A stretch of 64,000 nucleotides of DNA from Gorsachius magnificus (Eukaryota; Chordata; Aves; Pelecaniformes; Ardeidae). Shown piece after piece: positions 48,301-62,009 of this stretch. The position numbers were made by a program, and so were the translations under genes. Positions within the stretch are counted from its first letter, which is position 1. Each line of letters starts with the position of its first letter. The notes under the pieces are model-generated. The model was not told the origin of the DNA. It saw nothing but the letters and a program-made list of their open reading frames with translations, and made no database searches. The stretch covers positions 30,040,885-30,104,884 of the forward strand of contig CM067109.1 of assembly GCA_034008185.1 (NCBI GenBank). Direction: 5' to 3'.

Positions 48301-51300
48301 CTACAAGTTCCTGAACTTAAGAAGATTCTTCCACAAGCAGTGAAAAAAAAAATAAAATCTGTCTTTCACAGGAGTCACTTAACTACCAGAAAGTCATGTA
48401 ACATAAGCTAAATGAGAAAAGCAGAAAAATGCATGATGTTGAATTATTTCCTAACTCAGATGTACAGAAAGCTATCACCTGCGCTTTAAATCCTTTACTA
48501 TCTAATGTTTTCTGTTGTTTGCCAGTTCCTTCGTTTTGTCCAGAATTACTGTGTTGCCTGGGGCATCTCCCACTCATGCTTTCTTCCCTCTAAATTTTTC
48601 CATCTGCATGCAAGTTTCTTGCTGCAACTTAAAGAAATGAGGATTTAAGGAGAAGCACTGCTTCCTTTCTCACATCTGTTAAGATCTAGCATGTCTGGCC
48701 CCGTCTGTAATATTAGTCACATATGTTCTAAAACTGGTACAACAATAATGAAAAGAGTTTGCACAGCAAACCACTAGTAAAGTTCACTATTCATTTACCC
48801 ATTCTTCTACCTCAGCTATACAATAAACCCCCACCTGACACAACTTTGTGTCACATTAACTATGGTTTCCTCACCCTCTAGTTAAAAGCATGACAGTATC
48901 CTGGTATTGTATCACTTCCTTTCCTCTGCTGCAGCTCTTTTGGGCTTGTTAGGTAGTGTACTGTAGTTGTGTACTGTAATTATACTTCTTACTTCTGGCC
49001 ATGCCTTGCATTTTCTTTCCCTTCTTACCAGCTGCATATTGTATTTTCAGCCTTCCTTTTATTTACCCTTCTTTTCCACCTGCTCTTAACACTATGGCAA
49101 AGCATGACAGTTGTCAGGCATCACTTCTAATGGACTTTAATTTAGAGTCTTTATTGGAAGTATTTCTGTTCAAATGTCAAACTGAGTTGTTACTTAATCT
49201 AGGCCTCACCTGTAGGACATCAGGTGGTAGCATGTCAGAGGAATGTTGTGCAGCACCTCAGATCAAAGGGAATAAAGAAGTTCAATACATGCCTGCATCA
49301 GCTCTTTCCTTCCCAACTAACTGCAGAGATCTTCACCTTACCCAATATTAACATTGTGCATTAATTTTCACACAGATTTCTGCTTTTTAGATGGAAAAAC
49401 AATCCTATCCAAAAAGCTCTGTTGCAACAAAGTGAAAGGAAGATAAAAAAAGCTAGAAAGGCAGAAAATAGAAATGGATGGTGCTCATCCAATCCACTAA
49501 AGGCATGGACTTCTAGAGAAATTTGGAAAGCTGATTTTAAAGATGTCAGGTAGAAAACTTATCATTTGTCAGTAATGTGCAGAAAGTGAGTTCACACTGA
49601 CCAGATAAACTAAAGGGTTGACTTTCAAGTGTACTTTCGTTTACTCCCACTCATTCCAAACCTCCAGCAAACTAAAGGCTTATTCAGCACTTTTGGGAAT
49701 CTGAAATTGCACCTTCTAACCCACCTTTAATTCTGTTTCAGTCATCTGTTAACTGTATTGAAGGCTAAACATCTGTAGTGCTGAACATCTTCCATATAAA
49801 ACCCCTTGTCTAGTGTACCCCAGGGATTCTCTGGGGATTTTTTTTTCAGAGGAAAAGCTCTTCCTAAATAACTTTGTTTATGAGTAGAGATTTCTCCTCT
49901 TTTCCCCATCTGGGCCATAGACTAGAAAAACATTAAGTGTTTAGAGAAAGATCAAGATATTGATGTTTTACAATGTTTTCTGGAAAGTACCAGGCTCTGC
50001 ATCTGCCTGGTCTCCACTAGAGCTATCTTTTGTAATCAAAGTACTTTGTCTTAGAATACTTCATCTTAGCTGTCACACAGCTCCTGGCTCTGACGTACCT
50101 TTTTACCCAGGGCTGCATAACCATCAGCTGCTCAGAGACTGATTAAGGGTCAGACCCCGTAGAAGAAATTGAACACACACCTAGAGTATGTACAGTGGCC
50201 TGAGTTAAAAGACAAAGCCCTATTTTTCTTATTCTTAACATCAGCCATAAGAAGTAGCAGTATTCTCATCTGTACATGACAAATGGATGACTGCACATGC
50301 AAATGGATGATAAGATTCAGTTTCTTATTACATTGTGGTTGACTGAGGTCACTGCTAAAAATGGATGCTACATGTCTATATAAGCTTTATAGTGAACTCA
50401 GGAGTATCCCAGAACTCTGCACCACTCTGACAATGCAGCTCTATCACTTCAGTGGAGCATTTACCTTTTTCTTCTTTTCAGTCTTCCCATTGTTTGGTTT
50501 GACCGAGATGTTCTTAATGCAAGAGCTGATTTCTTGTAAGCATTCTGACATTTTAGTAGTAATAGATCAGTTAAAAATCTATTTAGCTAAAGGTCATCAA
50601 CATGGTTTTTTGCTCAGGATATTGAAAAGGAGGGCAGGTCAATTGTTGTGGAATCCTGTAAGCAAAGACCTTTTACAAAAAGGTTTGTTAACCATCACTA
50701 TTCTCCAAGTCTGCTAAGAGAAAAAACGTTCCAGCTATACGCAAGTTTCTTAAAGCCTACTGTATTAAGAAAGGCTGTGACAAGGTCTAGAAACATGAAG
50801 ATCTTGCTAAGCATGGCTCTGAGTTCTTACCATAATTACAATCTTTTAAACACTTAATTTAAGGCCTGAGCCTCAGAGGCTCTTAGCTAGAACACATCAG
50901 CCATATAAAATCCATCTAGAAAAACTGTCCTTTACAAGATAAAGTGTTGACAAGGAATCTGAGGCTGCATGTAGCTTTCTTAAAAACTTCAAAAAGTTCC
51001 ATTTTTCAGTACCTAACAGTAATTACTAAGGAGTTCAAAGAAGGACCACAAAAAACAGCTCAGTTTGTTAAGGACGATTTATGCTGTATGGTTTAAGGAA
51101 TATAACTTAGCTGGTTTAGCAAGAAGTAGGCTATTTTTTATTACTGTATATTGAAAATATTTCCAAGTTTGTCACAAGTTTAAAGAGATCCAACAGCTGG
51201 AAATCAGACAAACTGGAATTGTATCTCCTAACATCGGTGTGGTTAATCAAATCACAGAAGCTCAGTAGGAACTGAGCACACAAGGTAAGACAACGTATTT

Positions 51301-54300
51301 CTTTAAGAAATATTCTCTTCTAGTGTTCTGCAGCTTCTAATATAACTGCTGGGATCCATCCTGAGCTTGAAACGCACCAAAGTTCACAATTCATTTAATC
51401 CTGCAAGAATTTAATTCCTTGCAATGTGCATACACTCACAATGCGGTTGCAACAATTCTAATCAAGTCTCACACTACTGAGATTTAGCTGACTGCTTGTT
51501 AATGTTAGGAAAGAAAGTCCTCCAGCTCTTTTCTCAGGACCGCTGCAGAACTTCACCACTAACTGATACCTGTGTATGCAGAGATGAGCTGCTGTGGGAG
51601 GCAGCACTCCTGCAGAACAGACTTGTGCTCCCAGGTAACACAACCCCACCAGACACCTGGCTAGCATGCAGTGTTCCTGCTCACAGACAGCCATATTCAT
51701 TATCAAACCTAATGATTCACGTCAGATTTTTGGTTTAGCTTTTGTTTTGGAAAAGTTCTTGCTCTCTTTAGCTTATTTATTCACCTTAAAAATGCTTCCT
51801 TGCATAATTTGGGTCTCAGTCCCTGAGGGTATTTGCTGTTACACAAGCCTCTAGGCATTGATGGCATACTAAAATTTTTTACTTCCTCCTTTCTGGCACA
51901 TAGTTTAGTGTGTTTACTGAAAGTTAAAAATCCACGGCCTCTTCTCAAAATATGAGTGTTTATGGTGTTGGTGGGGTGGGTTCTAGGACTTACGTTTTTC
52001 TTTTGGGGTTTTCAATGAAACTGCATCTTCAGATCTTCATTTCTGTAACACTAGTGAGGCTGAAAAAAAGACTTTTTGCTTCCATGTTTTTACAAAAATC
52101 TGACACATCTATACTATCTTAGGATATTTTCTGCTAATAATGAAGGTTCAGCTTACTGAATAGTCAGTAAGGAACAAAAATTCAAGTATAAGCAACGTGT
52201 GGGTGACTCAGCCTGCCCTATCCACTTTTTACTTACTATTCCACTGAATACTTTTTGAAATTGATCTACCTGCTCAGTAGAAAAATAATGCAAAACTGAA
52301 ATATTCATTGCATCTCCAGGCAAGCTGCTTCCAGTACCAAGCTGTATGCATGTAGCAACAGTGCTCAGTGATCCACACTTTCAGGAGTCAAACAAAGCTG
52401 GCCTTTCTTTGGGCCATTCTTCATCTTGGAAATCACCATGCAACTTCAAAGTAAAACCAGCAACTGAGACAGCTACTACTAAAAATTTACCACTACCAAA
52501 GTTACTTCAGGAAAGTACTAGGAAAAAGCAATTGAAGAAGAAAAGGGCTGATAGCCATGCTCAGAACAAATAAAGCATCAGTGGAGTAACAGAGCAGAAA
52601 AATGCACTTAAGTTTGTCAAAACTGAGAAACCAGGAGTATTTTTAAATTCATTGATCTAGATGGAGTGCATATTCGAGTGCCAGCTTCCCTTCCCCTGCT
52701 TGGATCCAGGGCCACCAGCTAGCTAAGTTAGACAATCATCAAAATACCGAAGTTGCAAGCATTAAGTCTTAGAACTGTTATATACAATTTCATGATGAAA
52801 GTGTGTAACATTGCAAGTTTCTTTAAACACTCAGGCTAAAGGTACAATTTAATACACTTAAAAAAATACTGAGAGGAAAAACATATTACTGATTACAGAT
52901 ACCTTTTGCATCCATATGGACACAGGAAGGGACAATTTTAAATAATCAGAACTATATTTAGAAAAGCTCTCAATCACTAAGGGTACTAGAAGAACACTTT
53001 GCTTTTTTTTCCTCCTAACACATAACCCTAAAACTTCAATCTTCCAATGAGAAGTTTAATTTTCGAAGATCCCCGAGGCAAGTCAGCTAGGACACCAGCC
53101 CCAACTAGCTGAGATTTAGGGGAAACCGTATTTGACACGGATCTTCCTCCTCAGCACGGATCTGCGTTTCATTGATCCCTTACTGTCTCATAAATGTTTA
53201 TATTTTTAATCAAGTATTGAACCCCTTACTAGAAATAATTTGTACTGGTTTAATGTTAAAATTCAAACCATTCAAGTTTAAAGTTTGCCTGGCACTGAGC
53301 AATCCTGAGTAAACTCTGGCAGACATAAGACATTGTTCCTACACAAACAGAAATTCCAAATAAAGTAGACATGCAGGCAAACCTTGTATCTGCAAATCAA
53401 GATAAGCTGAGATCCCAAAAATATTAAGCATTTCCCGCAACATTGAAGGGGTTAATTTTGCAAACTAATTACCCCAGGTGGCAAGAGAGACAGAAAACTT
53501 CACAGTGATATTACTTGTTCTGGCAAGTAAGAAACAACAGAAGAGATCCCATGTCATTGGCAATATCCTTTCTGTTACATGAGAAAACCACAGTCCTTCT
53601 CCAGAAACACAGTCGGTGGTGATTGAAATTTTCTTATTTAAGATTATGGATTAATTGTTCCCAGTCTCACTTCTTTCTTTTTCCACTTTCCCTCATTTTT
53701 CTTCCTACCTTGTGACCAGCCATGTCTTATCACTTGGAAACATTGGAAATGTGTGACAATCACACTATGGCACTCATTCATCATGTGACCAAACATGTGA
53801 CTAAAGCCATCTGGATGAGTGACTTGACTGGAACTGTTCTTGTGTGCCCAGATGTGCACCCATCTTGTGAATGGTGATAGAGCATGGCCACTCCATCAAG
53901 TCCAAGCACTTCCATGAAAGGCAGTATGGCATTACTTCACTGAAAGACAAGCAAGCTACAAGAGCAAGGGCTTTCTAGTCTACACCTGGCCGATGCTTTC
54001 CTGATGTTCTTTTATTTACTGTTTATTACCTTTCCTTGCCCAAAGAGTAAATGCTGGCAAGCGCTAGTAGTGAGCTTCATGAATACCTCATTGCCCAGTT
54101 CAAATGCCCAGTAATGTTCTACACCCCAGGCTACGAGCAGTGCAATTGCTTCAGTACAGGAATTGTGTCTTTTTATGGATTTGAGGTTTGCCCAACACAA
54201 AGCAATTCCGATGGGCTTCTAGAGATTCCTGCAATATAATTATGTAACAACTTGGGAAATGCAGGACAGAGGCAAGAATGATGAAAAGCACTATCCATCC

Positions 54301-57300
54301 ATGTTTATAAACAGTGCAATAAACTCAAAAGAATAGGAGTTTAATAAAACAGACAATTCTCCTTCAAACAGCAAACTAGGTGGCAAACTGCCCACACGAA
54401 CAATTACTTGGCTTTGTAAAGAACTCCATCACTTATAAGTCACAAGTCAGAAAATTTTCAAGCAATAAACACTGATGGAGCAATTAACAAATCCATCCAT
54501 TTCTATGCTACCTATATTGAAAGCAGTTGACTTTAAAGGCAAGAATTAGTATACTGGCAGAGAGCAAATGTAAAACCCAGCCACAGTAACCCCAGTATGT
54601 TTAAGGTAGACTTTCTCCTATTTTTCACCAAACAAGTTAAAACATGCTAGAACTCCTGAAGTTTCTAAAACATAAAGCAGTGAATTACAACCAGGCTTTG
54701 TCAGTACAACTAGTTTCAGGTCTTCCTTGCTGCATGCATACTAGACTGTCACATTGACTCTTCAATACCTTTACATCATTCAAGGCACTATTTCACTTGT
54801 AAAAAAAAAAAAGAGAAAGATCTGAACATCTTGGACACAAGCAAAATTGAGAGATTTGGAACAGTATAAAGACAGTCATGTACAGACAACTACTTTTTCA
54901 TGCAAATAGAGCAATACACAAATCCACTACTTTTAGAGGAAGACAAGCTCTCTTTTCTCCATTCAATTAATTCTTTTCAGCTTCCAGCACTTGAAACATT
55001 TTTTGGAAAAAGCTTTATGAATCCAGTCTAGTTCTCAAGGTCTTAACAATGGCATTTAGACATTTAATTAGCAAGCCATCACTTGGACTGGCATCTAAAC
55101 CTTTTGTCAGAGACCTAATTCTATGCCAGTTCAAACATCCCATTAGTCTTATATTAACTAACAAGAAGTCTCATAATATTCTGGCTACTTGATTGCACTC
55201 GCACACATTAACACAACAGTGGAGTGAGTCTAACTGAATGCAAGGACACAGATTTACAGTGTGCACACATTAAACTAGCAAGGGTATTTTAAGACAAAAA
55301 TATAATACCATATTTATGTATGAACTGGTATACAGGCATACTCTGTGCTTCCTGGTAGCCTGGATGCAATTATAATGACATCCAAGTAAAAAAAAAAAAA
55401 AAAAAGAAAAAAATTTGATTGAATTAAAACTGTTTCATTGATTCTAAGCTGAGTGCTGATCTTAAACCTTCCTGGAGCTCATTCTGAACCATATTTAGAG
55501 ACTTACACATATGAAGTAAGTACCATTATTCTATGTTGACATTTCTACCCTGAGTCTACACAGAATTTTAAAGAAAGTCATGAACATCTATAATTATACA
55601 TAGAAACAAATAAGCTATATTTGGAACCAAAGAAAAAAAATCACATTAGCTAATGCCCTTTTTCAGCTTGTATTTCTAATTTAGACCCGTGGTTTCCACT
55701 GAAAAAACAGCAAAATCCAAAATGTAGAAAAATGCTAGAGCAAATGGCAGGAACTCTGTGGGGGTTTTGCCTGCTCTTGTGGAAACAGGAATTTTACAGA
55801 AGTTTGAGTCACCACTCCACTATACTGGGCTAAAATTAGAGTCCTATACAATGAAAGACTTGTAGTTGAACAATTTGAATACCAGAGAACAAAATCCCAA
55901 GAGAGTCATTCTGCTAAAGTAGAGGGGAGGAGTAAGACTGGTACCAAGAAAGATTAAAGAAATAGATATATAAGGGAATTGGGAAGTACTCAGCGTTTTG
56001 CTTAATCCTGGTATTGATAAAATCTGTAAACAAAATTTTTGTTACATTGCATTATAAAAAAAAAATCAATTTAGCTTTCTGTTAAAAATAACAGTGTGGA
56101 AGGAATATGGTCATACATTAGATTCTGCTAACCTCGGAACCTCATGTATCTCAGCGTTGCCTACTGATGCTGTCTTCTCAGCAGCAATAGGTGTCACTTA
56201 CAGTGTCAACATTACAAGCTTTTACTCCACAACTGCTGACAAGGAAGCTTTTCATGCCAAAAGTAAGTAAATAAGTAAATTCTAACATAATGAGCACTTT
56301 TTGGGGAGTTGATCTAGATACCAGTGTATAGCACCTGCTGACAGCCAACAATTTTACCTAAACTTCATTCCACATCCAAGCCCCTAGTGACTAAAACAGA
56401 GTAATCAGGGAGACTTCACATGAGCCCTTGGATCATAAGTTCTATGGGAAACAGCTTAGAAAAAGTAGGTATCTTGAATGTAGATCTTTCTGAGTAGAAA
56501 ATACAGAAGTTGAAAACAATCTCAGTGAGACAAGGCATGTACAGTGATTCCATTTGTGGAATGTCTAATTCAAATACCTAAATCTTTTTCACCCCACTAT
56601 AAAACATAGTTGACTTCTTAAAAATCAATAAAACCCACCAAACCCCAACCAAAAAAAAAGTTCTGACTTCAAAACAACTTCGGTCTTGTATCCCTTCTAC
56701 TATACTTCCAGCTACTTAGGCCTTTATGACCTATATGCTTTCCACATCATTAATGGGAATTTTCTATTCAAAGAACTCCTAAACATGAGGAAAAGACACA
56801 GTCCTTCCTTGGGGCAAGCATTATGGGCACTGGAAGGACACTAGAGCAGGGCTGATAAAATACAAACTTCTCTTTCAGAATGGAAGCTGACTTCTCTTTG
56901 TTGTGAAAATGAAGTGCCTGCCTGCCTACCTACTTGAAGTTTTTACTGAATAGCAAAATGATAAGATGGCCAGCATTTTCACTGAAATAGGCAGGTTGCA
57001 ACATGACACTAAAATTTCAAACCAGGCACTAGATAAGCTACAGGAAAAGTTATTTTTTACTAAGCAGTCAAGAGTCGTGTGAAGGTCCCCCACCTCCTCA
57101 GGCCCTTAAAAGGCAAAAAGCAGACTTCTGACAATGTTTCAAAGCTTCAGGAACTAGAAGTCAGCAATTTAATTGCACAAAAATGTTTACAAATGAAGGC
57201 ATGCTAAATTGCTGGTGTTAAGAATGAGCTTCTAGAATTCCAGAGTTTAACTAAACTGCATTTAATTTTTACTGAATAGTAAAGACCAATGTGACCAACT

Positions 57301-59381
57301 ATCCAGACCAATATAAATACCAAGACTTTGCAACAAGAAAAAATATTTTCAGTTATATTCTCAAAATGCATCTGATATTAAAATGGTGTTTTGAAAACAG
57401 GTAGCCACAGAAATAAGATATTTAAGCCAAGTGGTACAAACCAAGATAAATACAGTAGAAGTACTAGACTAAGATGTCAGCAACTTGAGGCAAGTGGAAG
57501 TTCTCTGAAAGACTGACATCTGAATTTAAATCTATAAAGACAGCACTACTATGACCCACCTCCAAGAGGAACAACTGAGGAACTCAGTGTCTTTATTCAG
57601 ATACTGTAGACACAAAATACAACTTAGTAAGATTATAAACTTGTTTGATCAAACTATTTCATTCCATTTTCAAAAGGAATGCCTTGCTTCACAGTTTGAT
57701 TAATCTTAGCCTATTCCAAAGGATGTTATACATACACAAAGCAATGGAGCTAACTGTTGCTGACCAGAGTGGCAATTAACACTGCTGCAGTTAGAAAAAA
57801 TAAAACAACCAACCTGTTGCACTTTCTAACATACTCTTTTCAGATGGTTCAGGCCAGCAAGGAATGGACTGCATTATTAAAATCAAAGATAAATTACCCA
57901 TTTTTTACTACATTTTTTTAATATAGAAACATTTTAAATGTTTAAATTATCAATGATAACTAAATGTTTTAATGTTTCCATTATCATTCAAATAAATCTA
58001 AAAGCTGTTGTTGTATCACACTATTAGAAGAAGCCTTGACTATTAAAGCATCTGTTAGGATAACAAGTAGCATGATGGCTTCTTGTACAACATGACCATG
58101 TCTGCTCAAATTCTTATACCACAGCCCCTTGAAAATGCTTAATTCCTACAGTTACTACATTCCAGGACAGTACTGTTACCACATCTGAAATACCACTTCT
58201 AACACATTAGGAACTGAAGAGTCTAATCTCTGAATTACTAAATTCCAATGCCAATAAGTAGGTACCAACATGGTAAATTTATTTCCCAAGATATCCTTCA
58301 TACACTCTCAAACATACCCAAAGAAATATACATTAATGTTACCTATACACTAAGACTCCTAGAACATACATTTAGCATATTAGTAGTTTGTACATAAAAA
58401 ATAGTACATGTGATATATGAAAAAATATTATCCTATTCCTTAACAAAGAACCCACACACATGTGAAAAGAGCCATTTCAAGATGTAGTCCTCTTATAATA
58501 GCATATACTACTGCTTCTTAATGGACTGTGTACATTCCATCTTCAGTTCTATTCTGCAAGGAATAACTAAACCTTCCCCTGCTCCTCCCCTCCGCAAAAG
58601 CACTGAAATATAGGTACAGCTATATGCTCATCTCAATTTTAACTTGCTCTGCAGCATACACCTTTGTTTCTCTTAATTACAACATAAAACCATCTATCAT
58701 CAACACCTTTTTTTATCTTCTCCTCCAAATCCAAGCACAACTGGCATGAAAAGCAACACTACTCGCATCAAACTCCACAAGCTTGGCAAATCAATCATTT
58801 CAGAGAACAGAGACCATCTGCAAGATAAGACATTATAACAGATAAGACATTACAAACAAGAACTTCACACCCACAGTGCAGTAACAGCTACCTATAACAA
58901 ACAAGAAAACCATCATTATAATTACTGAACTGTGGAGAGCAAAGAACTCCATCAGCATTATTCTAGCAAAGGTGGCCACAAATTTAGTAAAGACTAGTTA
59001 TGAAAAACTATTAATTATAAAAACCCAAAACAAGAAACACTCTTTGCAGCAACAAAAATCTCTGCGCACTACATGCCATATTTCTTTGCTTTTATTAACA
59101 CCCATCAATTTCTAGGAAATAATCAGAACACAAAGCCACATTACATAAAAGTACTAGGTGGGACAGACTCCTTGTAATAATTCTGATATAGTAACACTTT
59201 GCTGCAATCACTTTGAATATTACTCTATTTCTCCAAGGATAACACAAGTAGCAACATGGATTCAGATCTGTTCTGCTGTAGATACCTGAATCTTTGGTCT
59301 GTGACCAAAGATGTTCACAAGACTTTTATCCAGAAAAAAAAAATCTTGCAAAGACAATCTGACAGGTAATTTCCTCTAAAG
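45393..59381. other. 14 kb of upstream AT-rich DNA with no recognised gene
   Basis: No open frame exceeds about 120 codons and none shows a known domain or splice pattern. Visible minor features are the double palindrome at 45741-45763, a short CCTG/CCTA microsatellite near 56920, an A-rich run at about 55388-55411 and an AAGT/AAAT repeat near 56261-56280. It could be intergenic or the first intron of a more distal APC transcript. Confidence 0.6.
45741..45763. repeat. Double palindrome (TGTTGCAACA twice)
   Basis: The sequence TGTTGCAACATGATGTTGCAACA contains two copies of the palindrome TGTTGCAACA (listed as 20 bases plus CAACA overlap: first 45741-45750, second 45754-45763). The whole block is its own reverse complement except for the central base. 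It includes TTGCAAC, a half-site-like match to C/EBP motifs. Confidence 0.8.
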
Positions 59382-59990
59382 ATCATAGAATCATAGAATG
59401 TTTCGGGTTGGAAGGGACCCCTAGAGGCCATCTAGTCCAACCCCCCGGCAGTCAGCAGGGACACTGCTAACTAGATCAGGTTGCTCAGAGCCCCATCCAA
59501 CCTGGTCTTGGAATGTTTCCAGGGATGGGGCCTCCACTACCTCTCTGGGCAACACCTTCCAGTGTTTCACCACCCTCAGTGTAAAGAATTTCTTCCTCAT
59601 ACCCAGTCTAAACCTACCCTGTTTTATTTTAAAGCCATTACCCCTTGTCCTGTTACAGCTGGCCCTACTAAAAAGATTTTCCCCATCTTTCCTATAGGCC
59701 CCCTTTAAGTACTGAAAGGCCGCAATCAGGTCTCCCCACAGCCTTCTCTTCTCCAGGCTGAACAACCCCAACTCTCTCAGCTTGTCCTCATACAGAGGTG
59801 CTCCAGCCCTCAGATCATTTTAGTAGCCCTCCTCTGGCCCGGCTCCAATAGTTCCATGTTGTCTTCTTGTGCTGAGGGCTCCAGAGCTGGATGCAGTGCT
59901 CCAGGTGAGGTCTCACCAGAGCAGAGTAGAGGGGCAGAATCACCTCCCTCAACCTGCTGGCCACGCTTCTCCTGATGCAGCCCAGGGTAC
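59382..59990 (-). mobile_element. CR1 LINE 3' fragment (about 600 bp)
   Basis: The minus strand encodes the C-terminal end of the CR1 [23 protein letters not shown], then [20 protein letters not shown], then [20 protein letters not shown]. It ends with the CR1 3' tail at 59382. Frame disruptions occur near 59800-59880 and before the end of the ORF. It is 5'-truncated and non-functional. It is inverted relative to the copy at 61469-62009, which lies 1.5 kb away. Confidence 0.95.
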
Positions 59991-61468
59991 AGTTGTATAT
60001 AGGGATACATTTAGTATTACAGTACTTTTGATTTTCACCACCATGTTTGAATGTCATTTCTTGTTTATATAACCAGAGCTTCCATCTACGTCACATTTTT
60101 ATTCACACTAATACTTACCTTTCCATATTCCCAAAAACCAGCTAAGGAGAATAATCCTGTATAAAAAATACCCCCCAAGCCCCAAAACAACCACCAAAAA
60201 AACCAATAACCAAACAAATCACACATCAGGAGACAAACCAAAATAAGGAGGAATCCACTTCAGCATACACAGTGACAGCTGTAAGTTCCATCCTGGCATG
60301 CTTACTCAGGCATTCAAATAATTTTATTAGACGGAAGTCACCCCACTACCGAAACACAGAGTTTGCAAACCAAATGCAAGCTCCAGTAAAGACTGTAACA
60401 AAACAAGCCAGAGGGAGCTTGAGGGAAATGCTTCTCATTCATCAACTGAATTTCAATTTATAATATGTAAAAAAAGTGGAAATTTTACTCCAAGAAATAG
60501 GAGCAAAGCACAACCAAGTCATAAAACTCAATATATGTCTCAGCTTAAAGTGAAAGAACAATGAGATAAACTAGACATGTTTTAGTAATATAAGTAAATT
60601 TCTGTATAAAATTTGTATTAAATTGGAATTTAATCCTATTATCTAAGAAAAATTATTGCTCAGTTCTAAAGAGATTCTTAGCTGAAGCCCTTTAAATGGA
60701 AGAACAGCAGCAATGTGGGATCTCCATAGCAGGGGTTTCAGAGAGGAAAAAAAGCTCATGTGATCCTGAGAAGCTTTTTCCATTAAAAAAGGGAGAGCCA
60801 ACTCACACAATTTATGCTTTCATGATTTCTTTGCACTCTTGCCACACAACAATGAGGAGTCCTAGTTTCCTTCCAGTTCCCTCCACATGCCAGTTACTAC
60901 AAAAAGGCCAATCTACTTACAGCCAAATTCAGTTTTGTGAAACTTGGCACCTTTCAGAATCTATTTAAAGCAACCAACACTTATACATTAACTGCACAAA
61001 TAAGAAAGCTTTTTATTGATATCTGATTTCCTGAAAAAATACAAAATTTTCAGTCAAAGAATTTAATCTATGTGTGAAAAGCTAAACCTTAAGTGGTGCC
61101 TTACTGTGTCCTCAGATTTGTATTACAGGATAAGAATAACAAGTTCGTATCTTCCAAAAAATCACAGCATTAAGAGATGCATCATTATACTATTTCACAC
61201 AAGCCTAAATTATTTTTGGTTTGAACTATAAAGCCTACACAAGCAAGGTCTCTTCTCCAATTAAGAGATTAATATTCTATCAATCTGTGGTTAAAATGTA
61301 CCCCTGAAGAATTACACTACTCATATGAAAGACATCAAAATGCTATTGATTCTCAAACTTCAATGTTTTAGTTCACTGTTTCCATAGAGAAATCAAACTA
61401 CTCGTGCTCTAATACAACTGTATGTACTAATTCAAAAGATATTCTTGTCTAAGGAATTTTTTTTTTTT
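59991..61468. other. AT-rich spacer between two inverted CR1 copies
   Basis: No gene or repeat family is recognised. Short open frames (up to 90 codons) have no recognisable product. A T-run at 61457-61468 directly precedes the next CR1. Confidence 0.6.
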
Positions 61469-62009
61469 GAGACCTCACCTGGAGTACTGCATCCAGCTCT
61501 GGAGCCCTCAGCACAAGAAGGACATGGAACTGTTGGAGTGGGTCCAGAGGAGGGCTACTAAAATGATCCGAGGGCTGGAGCACCTCTCTTATGAGGACAG
61601 GCTGAGGGAGTTGGGCTTGTTCAGCCTGGAGGAGAGAAGGCTGTGGGGAGACCTGATTACGGCCTTTCAGTATCTAAAGGGGGCCTATAGGAAAGATGGG
61701 GAAAATCTTTTTAGTAGGGCCAGCTGTGACAGGACAAGGGGTAATGGTTTTAAACTGAAGCAGGGTAGGTTTAGACTGGATATAAGGAGGAAATTCTTTA
61801 CACTGAGGGTGGTGAAACACTGGAACAGGTTGCCCGGAGAGGTGGTGCGGGCCCCATCCCTGGAAACATTCAAGGCCAGGTTGGATGGGGCTCTGAGCAA
61901 CCTGATCTAGTTAGTGGTGTCCCTGCTCACTGCAGGGGGGTTGGACTAGATGGCCTCTAGGGGTCCCTTCCAACCCAAAACATTCTATGATTCTACGATT
62001 CTATGATTT
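61469..62009 (+). mobile_element. CR1 LINE 3' fragment (about 540 bp, relatively young)
   Basis: The fragment starts abruptly at GAGACCTCACCTGGAG after a T-run. One uninterrupted frame (61467-61910) encodes the CR1 ORF C terminus: [40 protein letters not shown], and an end [16 protein letters not shown] before a TAG stop. The 3' UTR (TTGGACTAGATGGCCTCTAG) and the ATTCTATGATTCTACGATTC tail follow to 62009. The intact frame and close match to the family suggest a younger insertion than the copy at 628-1488. Confidence 0.96.

Noticed and set aside
53640..54240. Stretch resembling a possible processed pseudogene (several adjoining open frames at about 53.6-54.2 kb)
   Set aside because: No protein match could be recognised, no poly-A tail is evident, and the frames are short and on both strands.
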